From contig JASGCP010000009.1 of the NCBI GenBank assembly GCA_030053995.1, positions 1 to 34,889 of the forward strand: a DNA stretch of 34,889 nucleotides, written 5' to 3'. Of this stretch, positions 1-9,175 are shown piece by piece. The notes under the pieces were generated by a model. That model ran no database searches. It saw only the letters and a list, made by a program, of their open reading frames with translations, and had not been told where the DNA came from. This DNA is from Phycisphaerales bacterium. GTDB taxonomy: Bacteria > Bacteroidota > Bacteroidia > Chitinophagales > Chitinophagaceae. Positions within the stretch are counted from its first letter, which is position 1. Each line of letters starts with the position of its first letter. The position numbers and the translations under genes were made by a program.

Positions 1-2
1 AA

Positions 3-3000
3 CAAATTTCTGTAGTGAAACAATCCTTTAATAAACTAGAAGATCAGGTATTGTCTTACGCACAGAATAGATTGTGGTTTATTTATCAGTATGATAAAGC
101 GAATAGTGCAGTGTATAATATCCCCATGGTATGGGAATTAGATAAAATCATAAATATTCCAAAGTTGAAGGATGCTTTACTTTTTGTTGTTAATCAACAT
201 GAGATATTGCGAACGGTTATAGAACAAAACAATGAGGGGGCAACTTATCAAGTGGTTAAGGAAGTTTCTAAGGATTTAATACAAGAAGGTTATTATACAA
301 CGCAACACGATTTGGAAGAGCAAGCATTGTCGTTAGTGAATTATGGATTTCAATTAGATAGAGAAACGCCAATACAAATAAAGTTTTTTAATTCTAAAAA
401 GAAAACGAAAAAAACAATATTGGTAATCGTGATTCATCATATTGCTTTTGATGGCTGGTCAGCTGGGGTTTTACAAAAAGACATAGAAAAAGTATATCAG
501 TTATTATTGGATAATCAGCCGTTAGCATTTGCGGATAGATTGCAGTATAAGGATTATGCTTTGTGGCAACGGCATTTTTTGGCGGGGGAACGATGGAATA
601 AAGAATTGCAGTATTGGCAGCATCGGTTGGCGGGGTATAATAATAGTGCTTTGCCTACCGATTTTGCTCGTCCTTTGCAAGTGAACTATGGGGGATATAA
701 TCTAACAATTACTATCTCTAATGATGTTACTAATAATTTAAAAGTAGTTGCCAAAGAATTAAATACCAGTTTATACAGTGTGTTGTTATCGGGTTATTAT
801 TTGTTTTTGTCTGCATATAGTAACGAGCGGGATATCGTAATAGGTTCTCCATTTGCTAATCGTCATTATGCAGGTACAGAAGAGATGATCGGTTTTTTTG
901 TGAATAGTCTGGCTTTAAGAATGCACATAAATTTTAAAGATAGTCTGAAAAGCTATATAGAACAAGTGCATGAGATCGTGCAGCAAGGACAACACAACCA
1001 AGATATTCCTTTTGAGCAATTGGTAGAGGCTTTGGCAGTAGAACGCGATACGAGTCGCCATCCAATTTTTCAAATCATGTTTGGCTTGCAGGATTTTGGT
1101 GGTGAGCATGATGGTACTTTACTCAAACCCTATCTTGCCAATACAGAATATTCCATCCCCGCAAAGTTTGATATGACGACGATGATTGCCGAGGGTAAAG
1201 ACGGATTGTCTATTTCTTGTAATTATGCAACAAGTTTGTATAAACGAAAAAGTGTAGATCGATTTATGCGGACTTACCAATTTATTCTTACACAAATTGT
1301 AAAAGAACGGTTAAGTAACTCTTTGCAAAAAATTAAATTTGTTGATGAACAGGAATACAAGTATTTGGTTTATGACTACAATAAAACAGAAGCAGATTAT
1401 CCTAAAGACAAAACCATTCATCAGCTATTTGAGGAGCAAGTAGCACGAACACCGAATAATATTGCGGTAGTCTTTGAGGACAAACAATTGACTTATCAGG
1501 AATTAAATAATAAATCAAATCAGTTAGCTCATTATTTACATGATGCCTACAAAACAAAAGCTGACGACATTATTTGTCTCTTGCTTGAACGAAGCGAATG
1601 GATGATTGTCGCAATACTCGGGGTGTTAAAGAGTGGAGCAGCGTATTGTCCTATTTCACCGGAGTATCCTGAAGATCGCATACATTTTATTTTAGAGGAC
1701 ACGAATCCAAAATGTTTAATTGTTAATATTGATGTGGTATTCGTTAACAATATACAGCTACCAATCGTAGATTTACGAAATGAAGGACTATTACAAACTT
1801 TGGAGACATGCACCATTCATAATTCACCATTAACCATTATTAATAATCTGGCTTATATTATTTACACATCAGGGACAACTGGGAATCCTAAGGGTGTGAT
1901 GGTAGAACATGTTAATGTCGTCCGTTTATTTAAAGTAACTGAAGATAAGTTTGATGTTACAAGTCGAGATGTATGGAGTTTATTTCATGAGTACTTTTTT
2001 GATTTTAGTGTTTGGGAGATATGGGGTGCCTTAGTTTATGGTGGTAAATTGTGGGTGGTGCCGAATAGTTGTAGAAAGGATTTATCGATATTTTATTATG
2101 AGTCGATAGTACAGGGGGTTACCATTTTAAATCAAACGCCTACATCTTTTTATGCTTTAACAGAAATTATATTTAAAGAAGCAGATGCACGAGCAAATCG
2201 ATTGCCTTATAGAAGGATTGTTTTTGGTGGAGAGCCTTTAAATAAAATTTCTGTAGAGCCTTTTCATAGAGCTTATCCATCTGTTGCTTTGGTTAATATG
2301 TATGGGATAACCGAGACTACGGTGCATGTTTCTTATAGACATTTATTTCAGTCTATTGAAACGCCTTCTAATATTGGTAGGATTTTCGATGATTTGCAAG
2401 GTTTTATTTTAGACGGTGATAGGAGGCTATTACCAATAGGTTCTATTGGTGAATTGTACATTGGTGGGGATGGGGTAGCCCGCGGGTATTTTAATAGACC
2501 AGAATTAACTGCTAAAAGATTTATTAAAAACCCATTTCAAACTGAAGATGATAATAAGAAAAATAGAAATAGCCGATTGTATAAGACCGGCGATTTAGTG
2601 AGAATGTTGCCCGATGGGAATATTGAATATATCGGTAGAAATGACTTTCAAGTGAAGATTAGGGGCTACAGAGTTGAATTGGGGGAAATAGAAAATAAGA
2701 TATTGGAATTTAAAAATAACAAGGCTATCAATCAAGCCGTAGTGTTAGTTAATGACAAAGGGGATAATAAATATTTGGTGGCGTATTTGGTGGCTTCTGA
2801 AGAATTGAAGACAGAAGAGTTAAGAAATTATTTGTTGAGTCAATTGCCTGAATACATGGTGCCTACAGCTTATGTGCAGTTGGATAAATTACCTTTAACC
2901 GTTAATGGTAAATTAGATAGAAAAGCCTTGTTGAATAAGGATATTTCTTTTTCTGATGCGTCTATTGTTCTGCCTGTAAATGAGTTAGAGGTTCAAATAT

Positions 3001-3935
3001 TAAATATATTTTCGGAACTATTATCTATTAAACCTACTGAAATCAGTACTAACACTTCCTTCTTTAAATTAGGCGGTAATAGTATTTTGTCTATTAGATT
3101 GGTGCGTTTGCTGAACAAGAAATTTAATGCCCAACTTGCTGTACTGGATATTTTTCAATATCCCAATGTCCGTGGGCTATCTTATAGATTGTATTTTAAT
3201 AAAAATACACAGGAAATTGTTGTAGGATTAAATAGTTCATCTTCAAACAAAGTTATGTATATGGTACATCCTGCTGCCAGTGGGGCGGAAATTTATTATA
3301 ATCTGGCGTATCGATTGCAAGAGCATTATACTTGTTGGGGTGTTCAAAATTATAATATTATTAAAGAGGATAAAATAGATGATCTTAGTCAATTAGCAAA
3401 TTATTACTTACAAGAAATAGAGGCAATAACTAAAACAGCCCCGCTTATTTTACTCGGTTGGTCTTTAGGTGCTCAAATAGCTTTAGAAATGGCTTATCAG
3501 CTCGAGCAAAGAGGTTTTAGGAATATACTTATTTATGGTTTGGATACAATTATTTTTGATCCGATTATGACAAGTATTCTCTCAAAATATAAGACTTTAC
3601 CAGAGCAACAACAATTAATACTATTGGACATTGCTGAGAAGCACGGTGAAGTTTATAAAGAAAAAATTCTTGATATTATACCTGTAGAAGAAAAATTAAG
3701 TGAAGCACCATTAAGCGGAAAACTACAATATACTCGTTGTGTCTTGTTTAAAGCGATGCTTTCTGATAAATATGAAGTTTCTGAGCTTTTTAATTATAGA
3801 CTATCCTTGCCTTACAATAATATAGACAAATATGTCCCTATCGAAAATATAAAGGTTATAAAATTGCAAACTAGTCATCGAGAAATTGTTAAACAACTAC
3901 CCGAGCTTGTGGCGGGGATATTGTCTAATGAATAA
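3..3935 (+). CDS. Non-ribosomal peptide synthetase, terminal module C-A-PCP-TE (5'-truncated by window edge)
   Basis: C-domain motifs SYAQNRLW and HHIAFDGWS; A-domain motifs YIIYTSGTTGNPKGV, YGITETT, YKTGDLVR, NGKLDRKAL; PCP FFKLGGNSILS; TE motif GWSLGAQ. The reading frame stays open upstream of the GTG at 15 to the window edge. Confidence 0.95.
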   Translation, partial: QISVVKQSFNKLEDQVLSYAQNRLWFIYQYDKANSAVYNIPMVWELDKIINIPKLKDALLFVVNQHEILRTVIEQNNEGATYQVVKEVSKDLIQEGYYTTQHDLEEQALSLVNYGFQLDRETPIQIKFFNSKKKTKKTILVIVIHHIAFDGWSAGVLQKDIEKVYQLLLDNQPLAFADRLQYKDYALWQRHFLAGERWNKELQYWQHRLAGYNNSALPTDFARPLQVNYGGYNLTITISNDVTNNLKVVAKELNTSLYSVLLSGYYLFLSAYSNERDIVIGSPFANRHYAGTEEMIGFFVNSLALRMHINFKDSLKSYIEQVHEIVQQGQHNQDIPFEQLVEALAVERDTSRHPIFQIMFGLQDFGGEHDGTLLKPYLANTEYSIPAKFDMTTMIAEGKDGLSISCNYATSLYKRKSVDRFMRTYQFILTQIVKERLSNSLQKIKFVDEQEYKYLVYDYNKTEADYPKDKTIHQLFEEQVARTPNNIAVVFEDKQLTYQELNNKSNQLAHYLHDAYKTKADDIICLLLERSEWMIVAILGVLKSGAAYCPISPEYPEDRIHFILEDTNPKCLIVNIDVVFVNNIQLPIVDLRNEGLLQTLETCTIHNSPLTIINNLAYIIYTSGTTGNPKGVMVEHVNVVRLFKVTEDKFDVTSRDVWSLFHEYFFDFSVWEIWGALVYGGKLWVVPNSCRKDLSIFYYESIVQGVTILNQTPTSFYALTEIIFKEADARANRLPYRRIVFGGEPLNKISVEPFHRAYPSVALVNMYGITETTVHVSYRHLFQSIETPSNIGRIFDDLQGFILDGDRRLLPIGSIGELYIGGDGVARGYFNRPELTAKRFIKNPFQTEDDNKKNRNSRLYKTGDLVRMLPDGNIEYIGRNDFQVKIRGYRVELGEIENKILEFKNNKAINQAVVLVNDKGDNKYLVAYLVASEELKTEELRNYLLSQLPEYMVPTAYVQLDKLPLTVNGKLDRKALLNKDISFSDASIVLPVNELEVQILNIFSELLSIKPTEISTNTSFFKLGGNSILSIRLVRLLNKKFNAQLAVLDIFQYPNVRGLSYRLYFNKNTQEIVVGLNSSSSNKVMYMVHPAASGAEIYYNLAYRLQEHYTCWGVQNYNIIKEDKIDDLSQLANYYLQEIEAITKTAPLILLGWSLGAQIALEMAYQLEQRGFRNILIYGLDTIIFDPIMTSILSKYKTLPEQQQLILLDIAEKHGEVYKEKILDIIPVEEKLSEAPLSGKLQYTRCVLFKAMLSDKYEVSELFNYRLSLPYNNIDKYVPIENIKVIKLQTSHREIVKQLPELVAGILSNE

Positions 3936-3964
3936 GTACTTCTTTTTTTTGGGGAATAAACTTA

Positions 3965-3972
3965 TACCTTTG
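3965..3972 (+). promoter_or_regulatory. Bacteroidetes -7 promoter element TACCTTTG (no clear intact downstream gene)
   Basis: Exact TAnnTTTG match; followed only by short or interrupted ORFs. Confidence 0.35.
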
Positions 3973-4356
3973 CAGACATTATAATAATGTCCCATCTTTT
4001 ATGGCAACTAAATATTTATGCCCTTAGATATTTCAATTCCCTTATCCACCTATCAGGATTTTTTTTATGAATGGGAATTAGAGCCTTTAGGCTATGGCTA
4101 AAATATATTTTTGCTACAAGAAATAAAAGGGCAATTAGATATAGAAAGGCACGCGGTTGCTTGGCAAAATTATTAAGAGATGTATTGCTTTATACGATGT
4201 ATGTTTCAAAAGAACAACCAACACTTGCTATGCACACTTTAGAGAATTATCAACCACTTGAATATATTAAGCTGTGGTATTAACTACACGGTGCCTGTAC
4301 CCAAGAAAGTAAAAGTCGCAATAGATAGCTTGTTCAGTAAAATCCAGTTGTTATTA

Positions 4357-5739
4357 TTACTTTTTGTCTTGGGCATCTTTCCACAGTTGGTTGAATGATT
4401 TATCGCTGAAACGGATGTCTTGACGATAACGACTCCACCCTTTGATAACTTTATTGACAACAAAATTTTTTATACTGCTCGTGCCTTGATTCATCAAAGT
4501 TCTATTTAAGGATGACTGTTCCCATAAGTACCACGACAATCGTTCAATCCAACCTACCCCGCGATGAGCTACGGCTAATTGACGATTGTATAAAATTAAT
4601 TCATGTATATTGATCTTAACAGGACAAACACTCGTGCAACTACCACATAAAGAAGACGCATAGCTGAGGTGGTTAAATTCTTTTATCCCTTTTAAAGTGG
4701 GTGATATAACCTCGCCAATAGGTCCTGAATAAGTTGTTTGATAGGCATGCCCACCGATGCTTTTATAAACAGGACAAATATTGAGGCAAGCACCGCAACG
4801 AATACATTGTAAAGATTCTCGTAGTCGTGTATCTTCTAATAATTTAGTTCGTCCATTATCTAATAAAATTACATACATTTGTTCGGGACCGTCAACTTCG
4901 CCCACTTGTCTTGGACCAGAAATAATGGAATTATATACGGTTACCTTTTGACCGGTACCAAAGGTGGCTAACAGTGGTAAAAAAAGTGCCAAATCTTGAA
5001 TGCTGGGTAAAATCTTTTCAATGCCAACAATAGCAATATGTGTTTTAGGTAAAGAAAGCGATAAGCGTGCATTGCCTTCATTTTCAGTAACCACTACTGC
5101 TCCAACATCAGCTATTAAAAAATTACCACCACTAATACCAATTTCGGCTTCTGCAAATTTATTTCTTAATAGCTGCCTTGTTTTTGCGGCAATGTCAATA
5201 GGTGTGTATGTCAAAGGGGTTCCAAGTTTATCATGGTACAGTTTGGCAACATCTTCTTTGCTCTTGTGCATGGCAGGTGTTACTATATGGTAAGGTGGCT
5301 CACCGTCTAATTGCTGGATGAATTCACCTAAGTCGGTTTCAATAGACTGAACGCCGATACTTTCTAAGTATTCATTTAGATGTATTTCTTCGGTAACCAT
5401 ACTTTTACTTTTCACCACCGAGCGAGCTTGTACTTCTTTACAGATAGCACCAATGTAAGCCAAGGCCTCGGTGCTATCTTTAGCCCATAATACTTGTGCA
5501 CCTCGTTGTGTTATGTTTTTTTCAAATTCTAATAAATATAACCCTAAGTTGTCGATTGCCTTTTTTTTTATGTACTGTGCTTGGGTACGCGTGGTTTCTA
5601 AATCGATCCACTGTTTTTTACCCTCTAGTACCGCTGTATCATAACGATTGATATTGAAGGCTAAGCGCTTACGATGGTTTACATCAAATGCCTTTTGGGT
5701 GGCTTTATTATAAAATTGTTGCCCTGTTGATAGAGACAT
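4357..5739 (-). CDS. lutB: Lactate utilization iron-sulfur protein LutB (LUD domain plus 4Fe-4S motifs)
   Basis: CIRCGACLNICPVYKSIGGH and CGSCTSVCPVKINIHELI cysteine motifs; LUD-type N-terminus (VKSKSMVTEEIHLN, EIGISGGNFLIADVGAVVVTENEGN). Confidence 0.9.
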   Translation of the reverse strand: MSLSTGQQFYNKATQKAFDVNHRKRLAFNINRYDTAVLEGKKQWIDLETTRTQAQYIKKKAIDNLGLYLLEFEKNITQRGAQVLWAKDSTEALAYIGAICKEVQARSVVKSKSMVTEEIHLNEYLESIGVQSIETDLGEFIQQLDGEPPYHIVTPAMHKSKEDVAKLYHDKLGTPLTYTPIDIAAKTRQLLRNKFAEAEIGISGGNFLIADVGAVVVTENEGNARLSLSLPKTHIAIVGIEKILPSIQDLALFLPLLATFGTGQKVTVYNSIISGPRQVGEVDGPEQMYVILLDNGRTKLLEDTRLRESLQCIRCGACLNICPVYKSIGGHAYQTTYSGPIGEVISPTLKGIKEFNHLSYASSLCGSCTSVCPVKINIHELILYNRQLAVAHRGVGWIERLSWYLWEQSSLNRTLMNQGTSSIKNFVVNKVIKGWSRYRQDIRFSDKSFNQLWKDAQDKK

Positions 5740-5754
5740 TTTTTATCATTTGGG

Positions 5755-5762
5755 CAAAGGTA
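5755..5762 (-). promoter_or_regulatory. -7 promoter element TACCTTTG for lutB
   Basis: caaaggta on + strand = TACCTTTG on - strand, 15 nt before the lutB ATG. Confidence 0.55.
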
Positions 5763-5822
5763 AAAAATATTATACAACTATATTGTTTTAATGTATGCAG
5801 AAAAAAATTAAATATTAATACA

Positions 5823-5830
5823 TACCTTTG
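5823..5830 (+). promoter_or_regulatory. -7 promoter element TACCTTTG for gldA-like gene
   Basis: Exact TAnnTTTG match ending 9 nt before the ATG at 5840. Confidence 0.55.
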
Positions 5831-5839
5831 TGTAAAAAA

Positions 5840-6757
5840 ATGTCTATTATTGTTAGTGGCGTAACGCGACGGTACGGTGCACAAGTTGCTGTCAATAACA
5901 TTAGCTTTTCTATTCAACCGGGGCAAATTGTTGGCTTTTTAGGTCCTAATGGTGCCGGTAAAAGTACTACCCTTAAAATGTTAGCAGGCTCTTTAATGCC
6001 CTCATCTGGTACAATCGAAATACGGGGGCAGGATAGTACAAAGCAGGCTCAAGCAATTAAAAAACAAATCGGGTATTTGTCTGAAGGTAATCCATTGTAT
6101 TACGATATGTATGTACAAGAATATCTTTATTTTATAACCCAATGTTTTTCACTGACACATAAGCGAAAAAGAATTAAAGACATCCTTGAACTGACACAGT
6201 TGACGCCCGAGTCTAATAAAAAGATTGGTCAATTATCAAAAGGATATAAACAACGACTAGGCTTAGCGAGTGTATTCATTCATCAGCCCGAAGTCCTTAT
6301 CTTAGATGAGCCTACGAGTGGCTTAGACCCGAATCAACTGATTGATATGCGTAATCTTATTAAAGCACAAGCATACAATAAAACGGTTATTTTTTCATCC
6401 CATATCATCCAAGAGGTAACCGCTATATGTGATAGAATTATTGTCATGCACCAAGGTACGATTGTTGCTAATGATAATTTATCTAACTTGCAAAATGAAG
6501 CAACGATGGGTGATAAGAAAATTGTTATTGAATTTGAGCAAGCTATTGACTTCTCAAGATTGTCAGCGTACATTCATCCTGATTTAACAACGGTTGTAAC
6601 CGATAAAAAAATGAGTATAACCGTTACAGAAGCAACCCCACATGATGTCCGGAAAAAAATAATGCAGTTTAGTTTAGATACTAATCAAAATATACAAAGT
6701 ATTCAAGTTGTGCAATCTAATTTAGAAGAAATCTTTAAAAATCTAACACAATCTTAA
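5840..6757 (+). CDS. gldA: ABC transporter ATP-binding protein, GldA-like
   Basis: Walker A GPNGAGKST, signature LSKGYKQRLGLA, Walker B VLILDEPTSGLDP. The track start (TTG 5828) overlaps the promoter motif, so ATG 5840 is preferred. Confidence 0.8.
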   Translation: MSIIVSGVTRRYGAQVAVNNISFSIQPGQIVGFLGPNGAGKSTTLKMLAGSLMPSSGTIEIRGQDSTKQAQAIKKQIGYLSEGNPLYYDMYVQEYLYFITQCFSLTHKRKRIKDILELTQLTPESNKKIGQLSKGYKQRLGLASVFIHQPEVLILDEPTSGLDPNQLIDMRNLIKAQAYNKTVIFSSHIIQEVTAICDRIIVMHQGTIVANDNLSNLQNEATMGDKKIVIEFEQAIDFSRLSAYIHPDLTTVVTDKKMSITVTEATPHDVRKKIMQFSLDTNQNIQSIQVVQSNLEEIFKNLTQS

Positions 6758-6777
6758 ATTGAATAAAATTCTGTACG

Positions 6778-8187
6778 ATGAAAATATACAATAAGGTAGA
6801 TGCTCATACAATTGGTTTATTAAAGCAAGTGCTAGGCGAGGAGTGGGTAATGGATGATAAAGAAGATATGGAAAAATATAGTAGAGATGATACAGAAAAA
6901 TTGGTCTTTTTTCCAGAGGTGGTGGTTAAGCCGATTACACCTGAAGAAGTGAGTGCCATTTTTAAAATTGCTAATCAATATCAAATCCCTGTAACACCAA
7001 GGGGCGCCGGTACCGGATTGTCTGGTGGTGCCTTGCCCATAGCAGGTGGTATTGTGCTCTCAACTGAAAGAATGAATCAGATTCTTTTTATTGATGAAAA
7101 AAATTTTCAGGTAACAACACAACCAGGGGTAATAACTGAAGTACTCATGAATCAGGTTAAGGAAAAAGGTTTATTTTATCCGCCCGACCCCTCTAGTAAG
7201 GGCTCCTGTTTTATTGGTGGTAACATATCTGAAAATAGTGGTGGTCCTAAAGCAGTTAAATATGGGGTAGTGAAGGATTATGTACTCAACTTAGAAGTAG
7301 TATTACCTACGGGTGAAATTATTTGGACCGGTGCTAATACTTTAAAAAATTCTACGGGATATAATCTTACGCAATTGATCGTTGGTAGCGAAGGTACATT
7401 GTGTGTTGTAACTAAAATTGTTTTAAAATTAATCCCATTGCCTAAATATGATATGACTATACTCGCACCTTTTTCATCGATAGAAAAAGCAGGGGCTTGT
7501 GTTAATGAGGTTTTTATGGCGGGTTATACCCCCAGCGCTTTAGAACTGATTGATGCTGATTCGATTAAGTTTGTAGCACCTATTATTCAAGATCATGTTA
7601 TGCCCTTGTCGCCCGAAATCCAAGCCTATTTATTAATTGAAGTTGATGGACAAAATAAAGATGTGTTGTTTCAGGAATTAGAATCTATTGCACAGATTAC
7701 TACTCGGTTTGGTGCGGGGGATGTCTTGTTCGCTGAAGACAGTCATCAAAAAGAGGTACTTTGGAAAGTGCGTAGAAAATTAGGGGAAGTTCTTAAATCA
7801 AATGGCTTTACCATCGAAGAAGATACCGTGGTGCCAAGAGCCGAATTACCTAAACTGATTAAAGCGGCTAAAGATATTGGTAAAAAATTTGATTGTCAGG
7901 TTCTTAGCTATGGACATGCCGGAGACGGTAATTTACATATCCGAATACGCAAAGAAGGAATCAGCGGCACCTACAATAATGTTGTAATGAAAAAAATTAT
8001 TCGCGAATTATTTATTGTTGTCAAGAATCTAGGCGGTACCATTAGCGGAGAGCATGGAATTGGATTAATTCAAAAAGATTTTTTAGATATTGTATTTGAT
8101 GCTACTACGATTGAATTAATGAGACAAATTAAAAAGGTTTTTGACCCGAACCTAATTTTAAATCCTAATAAAATATTTGATTGTTAA
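6778..8187 (+). CDS. glcD: FAD-binding oxidase, glycolate/D-lactate oxidase GlcD-like
   Basis: FAD_binding_4 motifs (PRGAGTGLSGGALP, GSCFIGGNISENSGG, LKNSTGYNLTQLIVGSEGTL), C-terminal GHAGDGNLHI and GTISGEHGIG. Confidence 0.88.
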   Translation: MKIYNKVDAHTIGLLKQVLGEEWVMDDKEDMEKYSRDDTEKLVFFPEVVVKPITPEEVSAIFKIANQYQIPVTPRGAGTGLSGGALPIAGGIVLSTERMNQILFIDEKNFQVTTQPGVITEVLMNQVKEKGLFYPPDPSSKGSCFIGGNISENSGGPKAVKYGVVKDYVLNLEVVLPTGEIIWTGANTLKNSTGYNLTQLIVGSEGTLCVVTKIVLKLIPLPKYDMTILAPFSSIEKAGACVNEVFMAGYTPSALELIDADSIKFVAPIIQDHVMPLSPEIQAYLLIEVDGQNKDVLFQELESIAQITTRFGAGDVLFAEDSHQKEVLWKVRRKLGEVLKSNGFTIEEDTVVPRAELPKLIKAAKDIGKKFDCQVLSYGHAGDGNLHIRIRKEGISGTYNNVVMKKIIRELFIVVKNLGGTISGEHGIGLIQKDFLDIVFDATTIELMRQIKKVFDPNLILNPNKIFDC

Positions 8188-8311
8188 ATAGTTGTTCCTT
8201 TAAAAAGTATCGCCTAACGCTTATCTTACCAATAAAATGTGCTTTTGTAAATGACTGTGCGTAATTTGTATTCTTGATTTTTAATTGAACATAGAATTTT
8301 ATAAAAAATAT

Positions 8312-9079
8312 ATGTCTATTCTTCTATTTCATAAGTATGCCTCCCGTACCTGTATTGGTATCTTTACTATTGTTTTGTTGTCCTGTTCAAAAACAATAAA
8401 TCCTGCACAAAATGCCGTTAATTATTATCCGATTGTTCCTCGTACCTACAATGTTTATTACTTAGAAAATGATGGTACTTTTGATACGAATTTTGTTACA
8501 TCGGTAACCGGGCTATTTAATAACCAAACCTATAACCAACTAAATTATGTGGGTGCTAATGGATTTTTTACCGTGTTTTATGTATATAGTACGCCTCCTG
8601 TTTATTGGGAAGCAAGAAATACAATTGACGCAACTACATTAGGACCAACCAATCCTATCACGGCAAATTATTTTCAAGAAGTATTAGATACAAGAATTCC
8701 CTTGGGCGGTACCTATACAAACAATAATGTAGGGATTTATACGCTTAACGACCAATCATTCATTGGCACCCTTACGGATACAACTACTACCATTTTAACA
8801 AATGGGGTAGTTAGTTTACCAATAGTTAGTGGCAAATATTATGGGGGTACTTATAAACAGGTTTATGCAACTACTGTTAAAATATCGATTGTTCCTGGTC
8901 CAGGTATGCAGCCGCCAGTTGCTGGTGATGATTATTATGAATTATTTACTTATTATTTTGCACCTAATATTGGTGTGATTAGGTTTGTTCAAACTATGTA
9001 TCCCAACACGCCGGCGGTTAGTACTACCTATACTTATGATTATGTCAGCACACAAAAATATCCATACTTGAATCAATAA
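8312..9079 (+). CDS. Putative secreted lipoprotein of unknown function
   Basis: N-terminal hydrophobic stretch followed by lipobox-like LLSC (TIVLLSCSKT). The track start is a TTG at 8285; ATG 8312 fits a signal peptide better. Confidence 0.65.
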   Translation: MSILLFHKYASRTCIGIFTIVLLSCSKTINPAQNAVNYYPIVPRTYNVYYLENDGTFDTNFVTSVTGLFNNQTYNQLNYVGANGFFTVFYVYSTPPVYWEARNTIDATTLGPTNPITANYFQEVLDTRIPLGGTYTNNNVGIYTLNDQSFIGTLTDTTTTILTNGVVSLPIVSGKYYGGTYKQVYATTVKISIVPGPGMQPPVAGDDYYELFTYYFAPNIGVIRFVQTMYPNTPAVSTTYTYDYVSTQKYPYLNQ

Positions 9080-9175
9080 CTGCACCGGTAATAGTATGAT
9101 GATATAGAACAATAAGATAAGAGGCGGACGGATTACCGATAAATTAGAATGGTTATATTAATAAATTGTAGATTA

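Noticed and set aside
915-1816. Minus-strand ORFs 915-1109 and 1547-1816 inside the NRPS
   Set aside because: Antisense to a clear NRPS reading frame; no recognisable motifs.
5000-5293. Plus-strand 97-aa ORF inside lutB
   Set aside because: Antisense shadow of a conserved Fe-S protein; low-complexity hydrophobic translation.
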